A DNA stretch of 64,000 nt from Streptomyces sp. ML-6 (GCF_030116705.1 NZ_JAOTIK010000001.1:4554501-4618500); one strand, 5' to 3'. Counted from the stretch's first letter, positions 50,123 through 60,212 are shown. Notes: a model not told the origin generated them from the letters alone. Made by a program: numbers and translations.

Positions 50123-51574
50123 TCAGCCGCTGCCGTGCCGGGCAAGAACCCGGCCGCCCTCGGTCCGGCCGCCCTCGGTCCGGACGTCCCCGCCCCGGGC
50201 GCCCTCGGTCCGGGAGTCCTCGCCCCGAACGTCCCCGCCCCGGGCACCCTCGTGGTGCACGTCCAGCTGAACGGGCACGAGGCGAGAGCCCTGTCCGGCC
50301 GCGGTCTTCGGCGCGGTCCGCTCCCGTACGACGAGCAGCCCCGCCAGTACCAGCGCCACCCAGAGCACCGGAGCGAGCGGATTTCCGGGGGCGATGAATC
50401 CCTGGGCGGCGAGTCCGAGAAGGCCGCCGGCGGAAAGGACCGCGGCGAGAACGATTTTCCCGAGGCCCATTTCCGAGGCCGCACCGGAACCACGGCGGAA
50501 TTCGAACCGGCCGAACACCCTGGTGAAGCACACCAGGAACACCCCCGAAACGCCGACCCACAGCGGTGCCACCGCGAACCACATCGGGCTGCCGGGGGTC
50601 GGGGTCGAGAATCCGAGTCCGACGACCGCGATTCCCGCCGTCATCACGAGCGCGGGCATGTGCCAGAGGTACAGGGTCATGAACCGGGTTCCGCACCACC
50701 CCAGAACGGCGGTGACCGACGGACGTGCGGCGAGCCGGGTGATGACGGGTTTGAGCGTCAGCCAGAGCCCGAGCTGGCCGACCGCCAGCGACAGCATCAG
50801 CGCGGTCGGAGGGCTCATGTTGGAGACCGGGGCGCCGGGCATTCCGATCATCGACGCCGGGTAGGGCCCGAAGAACACGGCGACCGCGGTGAGTCCGAAG
50901 CCGGCCGCGGACAACCCCGCCGACGCCCATCCGCTTCGTATGCGCAGGCTGCCGTCGGCGTAGTGGAAGCCGATCTGGTGGACCGCCAGCCAGACGAACA
51001 GGGCGTTCACGAAACCGATCGCGGGGCCGACCTCGAAGCGCAGCACGTCGACGGCCAGGGCGCAGACGGCGAGCACGCCGACCACGCGCCACCCGTACCG
51101 GCGGTACCACCCGTACATCACCGGGGTGAGCGCGACCACGAGGACGTAGACGGCGAGGAACCAGAGCAGCTGGCCGGCTATTTTGCCCGCCAGCAGCACC
51201 GGCTGTTCCGGCACCCCCGCACCGATCAACACGTGGGGCAGCAGCAGCCACACGGCGGCCAGGGGCACCACCGGCACCAGGAGACGCGCAATTCTGCTCC
51301 GGAGCCAGACGCGCGTCGATTTCGTCGGCCGGAACGAGAAGAAATTGGCCGCGCCACCCGCGAAGAAAACCATCGGCATGACCTGCGTCAGCCAGGTGAC
51401 GACCCACCAGCCGGGACTCGCGAGCGCATTTCCGGTGCTCAAGTGCCCGTTCTCGTAGGCGAGTACGGGCATGAGCCAGTGCTGGGAAATCACTGCCAGC
51501 ACGCACAGCGCTCTGATGACATCTATGAATGGATCACGACCGCGACCGGGTGAATGAGCCTGCGTCTGCTGCAT
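50123..51574 (-). CDS. Membrane acyltransferase (acyltransferase 3 type)
   Basis: This 483-residue protein has about ten transmembrane helices and the N-terminal motif FIDVIRALCVLAVISQHW, in which a His is part of the catalytic region. LYLWHMPALVMTAGIAVVGLGF is typical of the Acyl_transf_3 / exopolysaccharide acyltransferase family. The C-terminal 50 residues are polar with near repeats of GARGGDVR and TEGGR. It acetylates or acylates a cell-surface or secreted sugar. ATG 51574 gives a clean start. An ATG 19 codons earlier adds Cys/Arg-rich sequence. Confidence 0.85.
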   Translation of the reverse strand: MQQTQAHSPGRGRDPFIDVIRALCVLAVISQHWLMPVLAYENGHLSTGNALASPGWWVVTWLTQVMPMVFFAGGAANFFSFRPTKSTRVWLRSRIARLLVPVVPLAAVWLLLPHVLIGAGVPEQPVLLAGKIAGQLLWFLAVYVLVVALTPVMYGWYRRYGWRVVGVLAVCALAVDVLRFEVGPAIGFVNALFVWLAVHQIGFHYADGSLRIRSGWASAGLSAAGFGLTAVAVFFGPYPASMIGMPGAPVSNMSPPTALMLSLAVGQLGLWLTLKPVITRLAARPSVTAVLGWCGTRFMTLYLWHMPALVMTAGIAVVGLGFSTPTPGSPMWFAVAPLWVGVSGVFLVCFTRVFGRFEFRRGSGAASEMGLGKIVLAAVLSAGGLLGLAAQGFIAPGNPLAPVLWVALVLAGLLVVRERTAPKTAAGQGSRLVPVQLDVHHEGARGGDVRGEDSRTEGARGGDVRTEGGRTEGGRVLARHGSG

Positions 51575-51712
51575 GCAAACATCGTGCTGTCGGCAGACGA
51601 ATCGGGCAGTAAAGCGGTCCCCCGAATTCATCGGGGTGCCAGCACCGCGTGCCGGGGTGGGGTTCTCCCCACCCCGTACGGGGCCCGGCCCCCGCGCCCG
51701 GGGCGGCGCGGT

Positions 51713-52942
51713 TCACCCCCGCCGCTCCCGGACGCCGAGGCTCCGGGGCCGGGGCCCCGCCACGACCGCCGCGACCACAGCGAGGGCCGCGGTCGCGCCG
51801 CCGAGCGTCATGACCGCCGACACGGACCCGCGGTCCAGTACGGCTCCGCCCGCCAGGGCGCCGAGGGCGAAGGTCGCCTGGAAGGACGCGGTGAACAGGA
51901 CGGACGCGGCTTCGGGCGCCTCGGGCGCGGCCCTGGCGAACCAGGTCTGCGAGCAGACCGGCACCGCACCGTAGGCCACTCCCCAGACGGCCAGCAACGC
52001 GACGGCTCCGGCCTCCCCTCCGCCCAGGACCGGGAGCAGGGCGGCCGAGGCGGCGATCAGGCCCGCGGCGAGGGAGACCGCGAGGCGCGGGCGGCGTGCC
52101 ACCAGCGCGCCGCCGACGAAGTTGCCGACGATCCCGGCGGCCCCGTAGACCAGCAGGAACGCCGTGATCAAGGTCGGACCGGCGTGCGTGACCTGTTCCA
52201 GGAAGGGGGTGACGTAGGTGTACGTCGCGAAGTGGGCCAGGACGACGAGGAAGGTGAGGAGAAGGGCGAACCGGGTGCCGGGCCGGGCCAGCACCGTGCC
52301 CAGCAGGCGCGCCCGGGTGACCTGGGCGGGCGGCAGGGGCGGAACCACCAGGAGCATCAGGACCAGTACGCCCACGCTCAGCACCCCCATGACCACGAAC
52401 GCCGTCCGCCAGCCGGCCAGGCCGCCGACGAACGTACCGGCGGGGACGCCGAGTACGGAGCCCAGCGGGACGGCCGAGAAGATCACCGCTGTCGCCCGGC
52501 CGACCGACGCCGGGCGGACCAGCCGGCCCGCCAGCCCGGCGCCGATGGACCAGAAGCCGCCGATGGTGACCCCGACCATCACCCGGGAGACCAGGACGAG
52601 CCGGTAGTCGGTCGCGGCGGCGACGAGGAAGTCGGCCAGGGCCAGCAGGAGCATGAAGGCGCAGAGCATCACGCGCCGGTCGATCCGTGCCGTGGCCACC
52701 GTGACCAAGGGGGCGGAGACGGCCGCGAGGAGTCCGGGCATGGTCATCATCAGGCCCGCCGTGCCGTCCGAGACGGCGAAGTCGGACCCGATCGAGGTGA
52801 GCAGGCCGATGGGCAGGATCTCGGTGGTGACGATCGAGAAGATGCCCAGCATGACGGAGACGACGGCGAGCCGGCCGCGTAAAGGAGTGCGGGGAGGCGG
52901 GGCGGTGCGCCCGGTGGGGGTGGTGGCCGTGGTTCCGGTCAT
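51713..52942 (-). CDS. MFS transporter (drug/proton antiporter type)
   Basis: This 409-residue protein has 12 hydrophobic helices. The first signature is ILPIGLLTSIGSDFAVSDGTAGLMM, with the A-type motif ATARIDRRVMLCAFMLLLALAD after helix 2. FSAVPLGSVLGVPAGTFVGGLAGWRTAF is the helix 5 motif of DHA1-type drug exporters. The start was placed at MTGTTATT (52942), ahead of a polar tail of 20 residues. It is a single gene and no regulator is adjacent. Substrate unknown. Confidence 0.88.
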   Translation of the reverse strand: MTGTTATTPTGRTAPPPRTPLRGRLAVVSVMLGIFSIVTTEILPIGLLTSIGSDFAVSDGTAGLMMTMPGLLAAVSAPLVTVATARIDRRVMLCAFMLLLALADFLVAAATDYRLVLVSRVMVGVTIGGFWSIGAGLAGRLVRPASVGRATAVIFSAVPLGSVLGVPAGTFVGGLAGWRTAFVVMGVLSVGVLVLMLLVVPPLPPAQVTRARLLGTVLARPGTRFALLLTFLVVLAHFATYTYVTPFLEQVTHAGPTLITAFLLVYGAAGIVGNFVGGALVARRPRLAVSLAAGLIAASAALLPVLGGGEAGAVALLAVWGVAYGAVPVCSQTWFARAAPEAPEAASVLFTASFQATFALGALAGGAVLDRGSVSAVMTLGGATAALAVVAAVVAGPRPRSLGVRERRG

Positions 52943-53123
52943 GGCGGTGCCGTCCTGTGCTCGGTGACGCGAGGGCTGTTCGCCCCAGTTCACAAGCGGC
53001 GGTGGACGGTGTCCGGCAAGTACGCGACATCACCCCGGCCGACGGCATCGATGCCGCGTACCCGCCGGAGCGCCACAGGACCACAGACCACAGGACCACA
53101 GCGCCACAGACCGCAGGACCACA

Positions 53124-53191
53124 GCACCGGCAACGACGAAGCACCAGGAACACCGAAGCGCCGGCAACGACAAAGCACCGGAAACACCGAA
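53124..53191. repeat. 34-bp tandem repeat, two copies
   Basis: GCACCGGCAACGACGAAGCA starts copy one (53124-53157). Copy two (53158-53191) differs at only a few bases. CCACAGGACCACAGA-type words precede it. Confidence 0.75.
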
Positions 53192-53228
53192 GGGCCGTCG
53201 CTCCCGAGCGGGGGAGCGACGGCCCTTC
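53189..53228. terminator. Strong terminator of the NlpC/P60 gene
   Basis: GAAGGGCCGTCGCTCCC and GGGAGCGACGGCCCTTC form a 17-bp perfect stem with a 6-base loop, 78 bp downstream of the stop. Confidence 0.88.
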
Positions 53229-53306
53229 ACCGTCTTCATGCGTGCTGGTCCACGCGCGTTCCGGCGCGCCGCGGAGGCGTGTGTGGGCCGGAGAACCGCT
53301 TGTGAA

Positions 53307-54137
53307 TCAGAGAACGCGGACCGCGCCCGACGGCGGGTCGTAGGACAGCGGGCGCTGCACCACACCGGTGCTGGAGTTCTGCGCACCGATGAACTCGCCG
53401 CCGCCCACGTAGATCCCGACGTGGTACGCGCTGCCCGCGCCGCCCCAGTACAGGATGTCGCCGGGCTGGAGGTTGCTCAGGGAGACCTGGGTGCCGGCGG
53501 TGGACTGGGCCTGCGAGATGCGCGGCAGGTCGATGTTGACCGAACGGAACGCGGCCTGGACGAGGCTGGAGCAGTCCCACGAGCTGGGGCCGGTGCTGCC
53601 CATCACGTACGCGTCGCCGAGCTGCGCCTTCGCGAAGGCGATGACGGCCGCGGCCGAACCGCTCGCGTTCGACGAGGAGGAGTAGGACGGGGCGGAGGAG
53701 GACGAGGACGAGGAGCCGGAGCTCGCGCTGAGCGTCGTGCGCTCGGCGGTGCGGGAGGCGCGCTCGGCGGCCTCGGCCTTGGCCTTGGCGGCCTCCTCGG
53801 CCTTCTTCTTCGCCTCCGCCTTGCGGACCGCCTCGGCCTTGGCCTTCTTGGCGTCCTTGGCGGCGGCGGCGGCCGCGGCTTCCTGCTGGGCCTGCGTCTG
53901 CAGGTCCTGGGCAACCTGCTGCGTGGCCTGCGCGGACGCGGCGACGGCGGTGGAGAGCCCGGAGGTGATGGTGGGCATCTCGATGGTCTGGGTCACCGGC
54001 TCGGCCTGGGCCGGACCGGCAGCGCCTGCGACCGCGATGGTACTGAGGACGCCACCGGCAACTCCGGCCCGCAGCGCCGTCGTGGAGGCGTTTCGGCGGG
54101 GCTTCCGGTGGCTGGGTATGTGAGCGGTGTGGGACAT
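53307..54137 (-). CDS. Secreted NlpC/P60 family peptidoglycan endopeptidase
   Basis: This 276-residue protein has a signal peptide: basic N-terminus, then GVAGGVLSTIAVAGAAGPAQA. A long Ala/Lys/Glu-rich coiled stretch (about 60-140) and a Ser-rich linker follow. The C-terminal C40 peptidase domain has the catalytic Cys in SSWDCSSLVQAAF, the His in SAYHVGIYVGGG and the core motif PGDILYWGG. It cuts peptidoglycan cross-links during growth or spore formation. The coiled stretch may bind the wall or a partner. It is divergent from nuoA. Confidence 0.92.
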   Translation of the reverse strand: MSHTAHIPSHRKPRRNASTTALRAGVAGGVLSTIAVAGAAGPAQAEPVTQTIEMPTITSGLSTAVAASAQATQQVAQDLQTQAQQEAAAAAAAKDAKKAKAEAVRKAEAKKKAEEAAKAKAEAAERASRTAERTTLSASSGSSSSSSSAPSYSSSSNASGSAAAVIAFAKAQLGDAYVMGSTGPSSWDCSSLVQAAFRSVNIDLPRISQAQSTAGTQVSLSNLQPGDILYWGGAGSAYHVGIYVGGGEFIGAQNSSTGVVQRPLSYDPPSGAVRVL

Positions 54138-54266
54138 GAGTACTAGCGCTATCAGGCCCCGGGGCTCCCATCAAGAAACGTGTGTTGCGACACAGTTACG
54201 TCCGGAATCTGTGAATCCGCTTTCCGATGGCCTTTATTGACGCCGTAACGGGCAAAACGGGCATGG

Positions 54267-54286
54267 GTGATCACGGCTGTGATCAC
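54267..54286. promoter_or_regulatory. Two tandem GTGATCAC palindromes
   Basis: GTGATCAC at 54267-54274 and again at 54279-54286, 12 bp apart centre to centre. Each is an 8-bp perfect palindrome. They lie 130-150 bp upstream of the NlpC/P60 start. Confidence 0.5.
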
Positions 54287-54748
54287 GGACTTTCGGCAAT
54301 ACGCCCGAATTGCCCGCCGCCTACCATCCGTTCGTACCGATGGCCAAGCCCGCTTTTGTCAGGGCCCTGGCGGTGTGGCACAGGTCACACACCTGTCGCG
54401 GCGTCATCTCCGTGCGTGCGACGGACCCTCAAGGCGGCGCCGTGCGACGGGTGATGTCCTGTTCGCTACGAAAATCACACATGCTCACGTGTGTCCACTT
54501 CACTCCTTTCCGGTCCCTCGCTCGGGTGAGGCCGGGCACCCCGAACGGAGGGTGGTGACCCCGGACCGCCGGAACGGGGTCGCGGGGGCCGGATCGGGGT
54601 CGTAGATCATCGGGCCCCTTTATCATCCCGGACCGTCCATCTCCAATTTGCTTGGTATGGCCATCTCTTGATAGTGCAACGCCTGCTTGACCAGCGGTAA
54701 CAGCATCGAATGTCACGTCTCGTGATCGCTCGACCGCTTCACGTGTGA

Positions 54749-54833
54749 AGATCACCACTCATCCGACTTCATGATCCTTCGACGGGTGGTGGAGATCACA
54801 AAGACGTTGCTGTACCCCGTGTCGCAGATCACA
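54749..54833 (+). promoter_or_regulatory. Three AGATCAC repeats with 11-bp phasing
   Basis: AGATCAC occurs at 54749, 54793 and 54826. The spacings of 44 and 33 bp are whole multiples of 11, so all three face one side of the DNA. They lie just upstream of the Rex-type dyad. Confidence 0.45.
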
Positions 54834-54866
54834 GGAGGACGGGCATAGGATGCGGGGCAGTCGGGC

Positions 54867-54884
54867 TTGTGAACTGCCTCACAT
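54867..54884 (+). promoter_or_regulatory. Rex-type redox operator upstream of nuoA
   Basis: TTGTGAACTGCCTCACAT matches the Streptomyces Rex operator TTGTGAAnnnnTTCACAA in 12 of its 14 defined positions. It lies 79 bp before the nuoA start. Rex is a repressor that senses the NADH/NAD+ ratio and is known to control respiratory genes. Confidence 0.65.
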
Positions 54885-54963
54885 GTGCACGATCTTGCTG
54901 GGGTGGTGAGCCGGTCGCCCGATGCGGTCCAACGGTCAAGGACGACTGGAAGGAGCGAGGAGC

Positions 54964-55323
54964 GTGAATGCTTACGCGCCCATCCTCGTGCTCGGCGCCC
55001 TCGGGGCAGGGTTTGCGATCTTCTCCGTGGTCATGGCCACGCTTATCGGCCCCAAGCGGTACAACCGGGCGAAGTTCGAAGCGTACGAGTGCGGCATCGA
55101 GCCCACCCCTACGCCGGCCGGAGGCGGCCGCTTCCCCATCAAGTACTACCTGACGGCGATGCTCTTCATCGTCTTCGACATCGAGATCGTCTTCCTCTAT
55201 CCCTGGGCGGTCACCTTCGACGCCCTGGGGATCTTCGGGCTCGTGGAGATGCTGCTCTTCGTGCTCACCGTCTTCGTCGCCTACGCGTACGTATGGCGTC
55301 GCGGCGGCCTGGAATGGGACTGA
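54964..55323 (+). CDS. nuoA: NADH-quinone oxidoreductase subunit A
   Basis: This 119-residue membrane subunit has three helices (YAPILVLGALGAGFAIFSVVMA, TAMLFIVFDIEIVFLYPWAV, LVEMLLFVLTVFVAYAYVW). YECGIEPTPTPAGGGRFPIKYYL lies between them and forms part of the quinone-side region of complex I. GTG start at 54964 with GGAAGGAGCGAGGAGC before it. First gene of the nuo operon, 18 bp before nuoB. Confidence 0.95.
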   Translation: MNAYAPILVLGALGAGFAIFSVVMATLIGPKRYNRAKFEAYECGIEPTPTPAGGGRFPIKYYLTAMLFIVFDIEIVFLYPWAVTFDALGIFGLVEMLLFVLTVFVAYAYVWRRGGLEWD

Positions 55324-55341
55324 GGGGCTGAGGGGCACACC

Positions 55342-55896
55342 ATGGGACTCGAAGAGAAGCTGCCCAGCGGCTTCGTGCTGACCACTGTCGAGCAGGCCGC
55401 CGGCTGGGTACGGAAGTCCTCCGTCTTCCCCGCCACCTTCGGCCTCGCCTGCTGCGCCATCGAGATGATGACGACCGGAGCCGGGCGTTACGACCTGGCC
55501 CGTTTCGGGATGGAGGTCTTCCGCGGATCGCCGCGGCAGGCGGATCTGATGATCGTGGCAGGACGGGTCAGCCAGAAGATGGCTCCCGTCCTGCGGCAGG
55601 TCTACGACCAGATGCCCAACCCCAAGTGGGTGATCTCCATGGGGGTTTGCGCATCATCGGGCGGAATGTTCAACAATTACGCCATTGTTCAGGGTGTTGA
55701 TCATATTGTTCCGGTTGACATCTATTTGCCGGGTTGTCCGCCACGGCCCGAGATGCTGATGGACGCGATCCTCAAGCTCCACCAGAAGATCCAGGGCTCC
55801 AAGCTCGGGGTCAACGCGCAGGAGGCCGCCCACGAGGCGGAGGAAGCGGCACTCAAGGCGCTGCCCCTGATCGACATGAAGGGGCTGCTGCGATGA
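55342..55896 (+). CDS. nuoB: NADH-quinone oxidoreductase subunit B
   Basis: This 184-residue subunit binds cluster N2, the last iron-sulfur centre before quinone. Its ligands are the paired Cys37-Cys38 ([10 protein letters not shown]), Cys103 (GVCASSGG) and Cys132 (PGCPPRPE). The C-terminal 35 residues are Ala/Glu-rich. Its last bases overlap the nuoC start (ATGA at 55893). Confidence 0.97.
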   Translation: MGLEEKLPSGFVLTTVEQAAGWVRKSSVFPATFGLACCAIEMMTTGAGRYDLARFGMEVFRGSPRQADLMIVAGRVSQKMAPVLRQVYDQMPNPKWVISMGVCASSGGMFNNYAIVQGVDHIVPVDIYLPGCPPRPEMLMDAILKLHQKIQGSKLGVNAQEAAHEAEEAALKALPLIDMKGLLR

Positions 55897-56618
55897 GCGG
55901 GAACCACAACCACGAGGAGCACGACGGCAACGGCGTACCCGTCCCGCGGGACGAGGGCGGCGAGGTCATCGGCGTACGCAGGGGCATGTTCGGCGCCAAC
56001 AACGGCGGCGACACCTCCGGCTACGGCGGCCTCGTCCGCCCCGTGGCCCTGCCGGGCGCCGCCTCCCGGCCGTACGGCGGCTGGTTCGACGAGGTCGCGG
56101 ACGAGCTCGAAGGGGCCCTGGAGGAGCAGGACCTGCTGCCCGCCAACGCCATCGAGAAGACCGTCGTGGACCGCGGCGAGCTCACCTTCCACATCGCCCG
56201 CGAACACCTCGTCCGGGTCGCCCGGACCCTGCGCGACGACCCGGCGCTGCGCTTCGAGCTCTGCACGGGCGTGAGCGGCGTCCACTACCTCGGCGACAAG
56301 GGCCGGGAGCTGCACGCCGTCTACCACCTGCGCTCGATCACGCACGGCCGGCTGATCCGGCTGGAGGTGTCGGCCCCGGACAGCGACCCGCACGTCCCGT
56401 CCCTCGTCCCGGTCTATCCGACCAACGACTGGCACGAGCGCGAGACCTACGACTTCTTCGGGCTCGTCTTCGACGGGCATCCCGCCCTCACCCGGATCAT
56501 GATGCCGGACGACTGGCAGGGCTTCCCGCAGCGCAAGGACTACCCGCTCGGCGGCATCCCCGTCGAGTACAAGGGCGCCCAGATCCCGGCTCCGGACCAG
56601 CGGAGGTCGTACTCCTGA
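55893..56618 (+). CDS. nuoC: NADH-quinone oxidoreductase subunit C
   Basis: This 241-residue subunit of the hydrophilic arm has the classic motif [40 protein letters not shown]. The first 50 residues are polar and Gly-rich. It overlaps both nuoB and nuoD by a few bases. Not fused to nuoD, unlike E. coli. Confidence 0.96.
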   Translation: MSGNHNHEEHDGNGVPVPRDEGGEVIGVRRGMFGANNGGDTSGYGGLVRPVALPGAASRPYGGWFDEVADELEGALEEQDLLPANAIEKTVVDRGELTFHIAREHLVRVARTLRDDPALRFELCTGVSGVHYLGDKGRELHAVYHLRSITHGRLIRLEVSAPDSDPHVPSLVPVYPTNDWHERETYDFFGLVFDGHPALTRIMMPDDWQGFPQRKDYPLGGIPVEYKGAQIPAPDQRRSYS

Positions 56619-57979
56619 TGTCTACTCCCCACCCCCACCGCACCGCGTCGGAGCCCTCCGGGACGCCCCTCTCGGACGCCCGCGACACGACCGAGGGGAC
56701 TGTATATACAGTCACCGGCGGCGACTGGGACGAGGTCGTCCAGTCCGCGGCCAAGTCCGACGACGAGCGCATCATCGTCAACATGGGCCCCCAGCACCCG
56801 TCCACGCACGGGGTGCTGCGACTGATCCTGGAGATCGACGGCGAGACCGTGACCGAGGCCCGCTGCGGCATCGGCTACCTCCACACCGGCATCGAGAAGA
56901 ACCTCGAATTCCGGAACTGGACCCAGGGCACCACCTTCGTCACGCGCATGGACTACCTGACGCCCTTCTACAACGAGGCGGCGTACTGCCTGGGGGTCGA
57001 GAAGCTCCTCGGCATCGAGGACCAGATCCCCGACCGGGCCACCGTCCTGCGCGTGCTGTTGATGGAGCTCAACCGGATCTCCTCGCACCTGGTGGCCATC
57101 GCCACCGGCGGCATGGAGCTCGGCGCCACCACGATCATGATCTACGGCTTCCGCGATCGTGAACTCGTTCTCGACCTCTTCGAGCTGATCACCGGCCTGC
57201 GCATGAACCACGCGTTCATCCGGCCCGGCGGACTCGCCCAGGACCTGCCGCCCGGCGCGATCGACCAGCTGCGCGAGTTCGTGAAGACCATGAAGAAGAA
57301 CCTGCCGGAGTACGACAAGCTCGCCACCGGCAACCCCATCTTCAAGGCCCGCATGCAGGACGTCGGCTACCTCGACCTGACCGGCTGCATGGCGCTCGGC
57401 GTCACCGGCCCGATGCTGCGCTCCGCCGGACTCCCGCACGACCTGCGCAAGACCGACCCCTACTGCGGGTACGAGAACTACGAGTTCGACGTCCCCACCG
57501 CCGACAGCTGCGACGCCTACGGCCGCTTCCTCATCCGCCTGGAGGAGATGCGCCAGTCGCTGCGGATCGTCGAGCAGTGCATCGACCGGCTCGCCCCCGG
57601 ACCGGTGATGGTCGCCGACAAGAAGATCGCCTGGCCGGCCCAGCTCGCCCTCGGCCCGGACGGCCTGGGCAACTCGCTCGACCACATCAAGAAGATCATG
57701 GGCACCTCCATGGAGGCCCTGATCCACCACTTCAAGCTGGTGACCGAGGGCTTCCGGGTCCCCGCCGGGCAGGCGTACACCGCCGTCGAGTCCCCCAAGG
57801 GCGAGCTCGGCGTGCACGTCGTCTCGGACGGCGGCACCCGCCCCTACCGGGTCCACTTCCGCGACCCGTCCTTCACCAACCTCCAGGCCATGGCGGCGAT
57901 GTGCGAGGGCGGCCAGGTCGCCGACGTCATCGTCGCCGTCGCGTCCATCGACCCCGTGATGGGAGGCGTCGACCGGTGA
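56618..57979 (+). CDS. nuoD: NADH-quinone oxidoreductase subunit D
   Basis: This 453-residue subunit shapes the quinone pocket with nuoB. Key segments are [52 protein letters not shown] and [25 protein letters not shown]. An N-terminal extension of about 50 polar residues precedes the domain. It contains the AT-rich palindrome ACTGTATATACAGT (56699-56712). Its stop overlaps the nuoE GTG. Confidence 0.97.
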   Translation: MSTPHPHRTASEPSGTPLSDARDTTEGTVYTVTGGDWDEVVQSAAKSDDERIIVNMGPQHPSTHGVLRLILEIDGETVTEARCGIGYLHTGIEKNLEFRNWTQGTTFVTRMDYLTPFYNEAAYCLGVEKLLGIEDQIPDRATVLRVLLMELNRISSHLVAIATGGMELGATTIMIYGFRDRELVLDLFELITGLRMNHAFIRPGGLAQDLPPGAIDQLREFVKTMKKNLPEYDKLATGNPIFKARMQDVGYLDLTGCMALGVTGPMLRSAGLPHDLRKTDPYCGYENYEFDVPTADSCDAYGRFLIRLEEMRQSLRIVEQCIDRLAPGPVMVADKKIAWPAQLALGPDGLGNSLDHIKKIMGTSMEALIHHFKLVTEGFRVPAGQAYTAVESPKGELGVHVVSDGGTRPYRVHFRDPSFTNLQAMAAMCEGGQVADVIVAVASIDPVMGGVDR

Positions 57980-58830
57980 CCGAAGCACGTCAGGAAGTCA
58001 GTCTGGGGATGCCGCAGCTCCCCGCCCCCGCCTACCCGGCCGAGGTGCGCGCCAGGCTCGAAGCGGACGCGCAGGAGGTGATCGCCCGCTACCCCGACAG
58101 CCGCTCCGCCCTGCTGCCCCTGCTGCACCTGGTGCAGTCCGAGGAGGGCCACGTCTCCCGCACCGGCATGGCGTTCTGCGCGGACATGCTCGGCCTCACC
58201 ACCGCCGAGGTCACCGCCGTCGCCACCTTCTACACGATGTACCGGCGCAGGCCCGGTGGCGACTACCAGGTCGGCGTCTGCACCAACACCCTGTGCGCGG
58301 TCATGGGCGGCGACGCCATCTTCGACCGGCTCAAGGAACACCTCGGCGTCGGCAACGACGAGACCACCGAGGACGGGAAGATTACCCTTGAACACATCGA
58401 GTGCAACGCGGCCTGCGACTTCGCCCCCGTGGTGATGGTCAACTGGGAGTTCTTCGACAACCAGACGCCGGAGAGCGCGACCCGCCTGGTCGACGACCTG
58501 ATCGCCGGGCGCACCGTCGAACCCACCCGCGGCGCCCCGCTGTGCTCCTACAAGGAGACCGCCCGCATCCTGGCCGGCTTCCCCGACGAGCGCCCCGGCG
58601 CCGTCGAGGCGTCCGGCGGTGCGGGTCCCGCCTCGCTGATCGGCCTCCGGCTCGCCAAGGGCGAGGAGCCGCACCCGCGTGTCGTCGCCCCGCGCGGCGA
58701 ACGCCCCACCGGCGCCCAGCCCCACGAACCGTCGCCGTCCGAGCACCTCAGCTCGCACGACGCACCGCAGCAGACCTCGGCCTCCGACCCGGACCACCCG
58801 GCCGGCCCGATCGCCGAGGAGGGGGAGTGA
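57976..58830 (+). CDS. nuoE: NADH-quinone oxidoreductase subunit E
   Basis: This 284-residue subunit carries the 2Fe-2S cluster N1a, with ligands in [11 protein letters not shown] and [13 protein letters not shown]. It is longer than typical (about 170) because of a Pro/Glu/Ser-rich C-terminal tail of about 90 residues ([20 protein letters not shown]), common in streptomycetes. GTG start overlaps the nuoD stop. The stop overlaps the nuoF ATG. Confidence 0.95.
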   Translation: MTEARQEVSLGMPQLPAPAYPAEVRARLEADAQEVIARYPDSRSALLPLLHLVQSEEGHVSRTGMAFCADMLGLTTAEVTAVATFYTMYRRRPGGDYQVGVCTNTLCAVMGGDAIFDRLKEHLGVGNDETTEDGKITLEHIECNAACDFAPVVMVNWEFFDNQTPESATRLVDDLIAGRTVEPTRGAPLCSYKETARILAGFPDERPGAVEASGGAGPASLIGLRLAKGEEPHPRVVAPRGERPTGAQPHEPSPSEHLSSHDAPQQTSASDPDHPAGPIAEEGE

Positions 58831-60212
58831 TGACGTTGGCGACCGAGATCAACGACAACGGAAGCGGCCACGGAAACGGGGACGACCCCGGGAAACTCCT
58901 CGCCCCCGTCCTCTCCGCCTTCTGGGACGAACCCGAGTCCTGGACCCTGGAGACCTACCGCCGCCACGAGGGCTACGAGGGACTGCGCAAGGCCCTCGCC
59001 ATGGCACCGGACGACCTCATCGCCTACGTCAAGGACTCCGGCCTGCGCGGTCGCGGCGGCGCGGGCTTCCCCACCGGGATGAAGTGGCAGTTCATCCCGC
59101 AGGGCGACGGCAAACCCCACTACCTGGTGGTCAACGCCGACGAGTCGGAACCCGGCACCTGCAAGGACATCCCCCTCCTGTTCGCCAACCCGCACAGCCT
59201 CATCGAAGGCATCGTGATCGCCTGCTACGCGATCCGCTCCTCGCACGCCTTCATCTACCTGCGCGGCGAGGTCGTCCCCGTACTGCGGCGACTGCACGAG
59301 GCCGTGCGCGAGGCGTACGAGGCGGGCTTCCTCGGGAAGGACATCCTGGGCTCCGGGCTCGACCTGGAACTCACCGTGCACGCGGGCGCGGGCGCGTACA
59401 TCTGCGGTGAGGAGACCGCACTGCTCGACTCGCTCGAAGGGCGCCGCGGCCAGCCCCGGCTGCGACCCCCCTTCCCCGCGGTCGCCGGTCTGTACGCCTG
59501 CCCCACAGTGGTGAACAACGTCGAATCCATCGCCTCGGTTCCCGCGATCCTGAACAAGGGCAAGGACTGGTTCAAGTCGATGGGCAGCGAGAAGTCCCCC
59601 GGCTTCACGCTGTACTCGCTCAGCGGACACGTCGCGAGCCCCGGCCAGTACGAGGCCCCGCTCGGCATCACACTGCGCCAGCTGCTCGACATGAGCGGCG
59701 GCATGCGCCCCGGGCACCGGCTGAAGTTCTGGACCCCGGGCGGCTCGTCCACCCCGATGTTCACCGACGAACACCTCGACGTCCCCCTCGACTACGAGGG
59801 CGTCGGCGCCGCCGGTTCCATGCTCGGCACCAAGGCGCTCCAGTGCTTCGACGAGACCACCTGCGTCGTGCGCGCCGTCACCCGCTGGACCGAGTTCTAC
59901 GCCCACGAGTCCTGCGGCAAGTGCACACCCTGCCGCGAGGGCACGTACTGGCTCGTCCAGCTGCTCCGCGACATCGAGGCCGGCAAGGGCCGGATGGGCG
60001 ACCTCGACAAGCTGAACGACATCGCCGACAACATCAACGGCAAGTCCTTCTGCGCCCTCGGCGACGGCGCCGCCTCGCCGATCTTCTCCTCGCTGAAGTA
60101 CTTCCGCGAGGAGTACGAGCAGCACATCACGGGCAAGGGCTGCCCCTTCGATCCCGCCAGGTCCACCGCATGGGCCGACGACAAGAACGCTCACCAGGGG
60201 GTGAACGCATGA
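58830..60212 (+). CDS. nuoF: NADH-quinone oxidoreductase subunit F
   Basis: This 460-residue subunit binds NADH, FMN and cluster N3. It has [17 protein letters not shown] (FMN), [47 protein letters not shown] (NADH) and [13 protein letters not shown] (N3 ligands). A polar Asn/Gly tail opens the protein. The ATG start overlaps the nuoE stop. It delivers electrons to nuoE and nuoG. Confidence 0.97.
   Translation: MTLATEINDNGSGHGNGDDPGKLLAPVLSAFWDEPESWTLETYRRHEGYEGLRKALAMAPDDLIAYVKDSGLRGRGGAGFPTGMKWQFIPQGDGKPHYLVVNADESEPGTCKDIPLLFANPHSLIEGIVIACYAIRSSHAFIYLRGEVVPVLRRLHEAVREAYEAGFLGKDILGSGLDLELTVHAGAGAYICGEETALLDSLEGRRGQPRLRPPFPAVAGLYACPTVVNNVESIASVPAILNKGKDWFKSMGSEKSPGFTLYSLSGHVASPGQYEAPLGITLRQLLDMSGGMRPGHRLKFWTPGGSSTPMFTDEHLDVPLDYEGVGAAGSMLGTKALQCFDETTCVVRAVTRWTEFYAHESCGKCTPCREGTYWLVQLLRDIEAGKGRMGDLDKLNDIADNINGKSFCALGDGAASPIFSSLKYFREEYEQHITGKGCPFDPARSTAWADDKNAHQGVNA

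Larger units (their letters stand above)
52943..53306. other. 364-bp gap with repeats and a terminator, no gene
   Basis: Upstream of the MFS gene the sequence is dominated by CCACAGGACCACAGA-type repeats and a 34-bp tandem repeat. The NlpC/P60 terminator follows. No open frame with protein character was found. Confidence 0.6.
54138..54963. other. 826-bp regulatory gap between NlpC/P60 and nuoA
   Basis: The gap is AT-richer than the coding regions. It contains tandem GTGATCAC palindromes (54267), phased AGATCAC words (54749, 54793, 54826), a Rex-type dyad (54867) and the nuo promoter. I looked for the conserved core of the ydaO c-di-AMP riboswitch, often found upstream of such hydrolases, and did not see it. 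No gene is supported. Confidence 0.6.

Noticed and set aside
54138..54330. ydaO (c-di-AMP) riboswitch upstream of the NlpC/P60 gene
   Set aside because: These hydrolases are often controlled by it in Streptomyces, but the conserved core was not seen on the minus strand.
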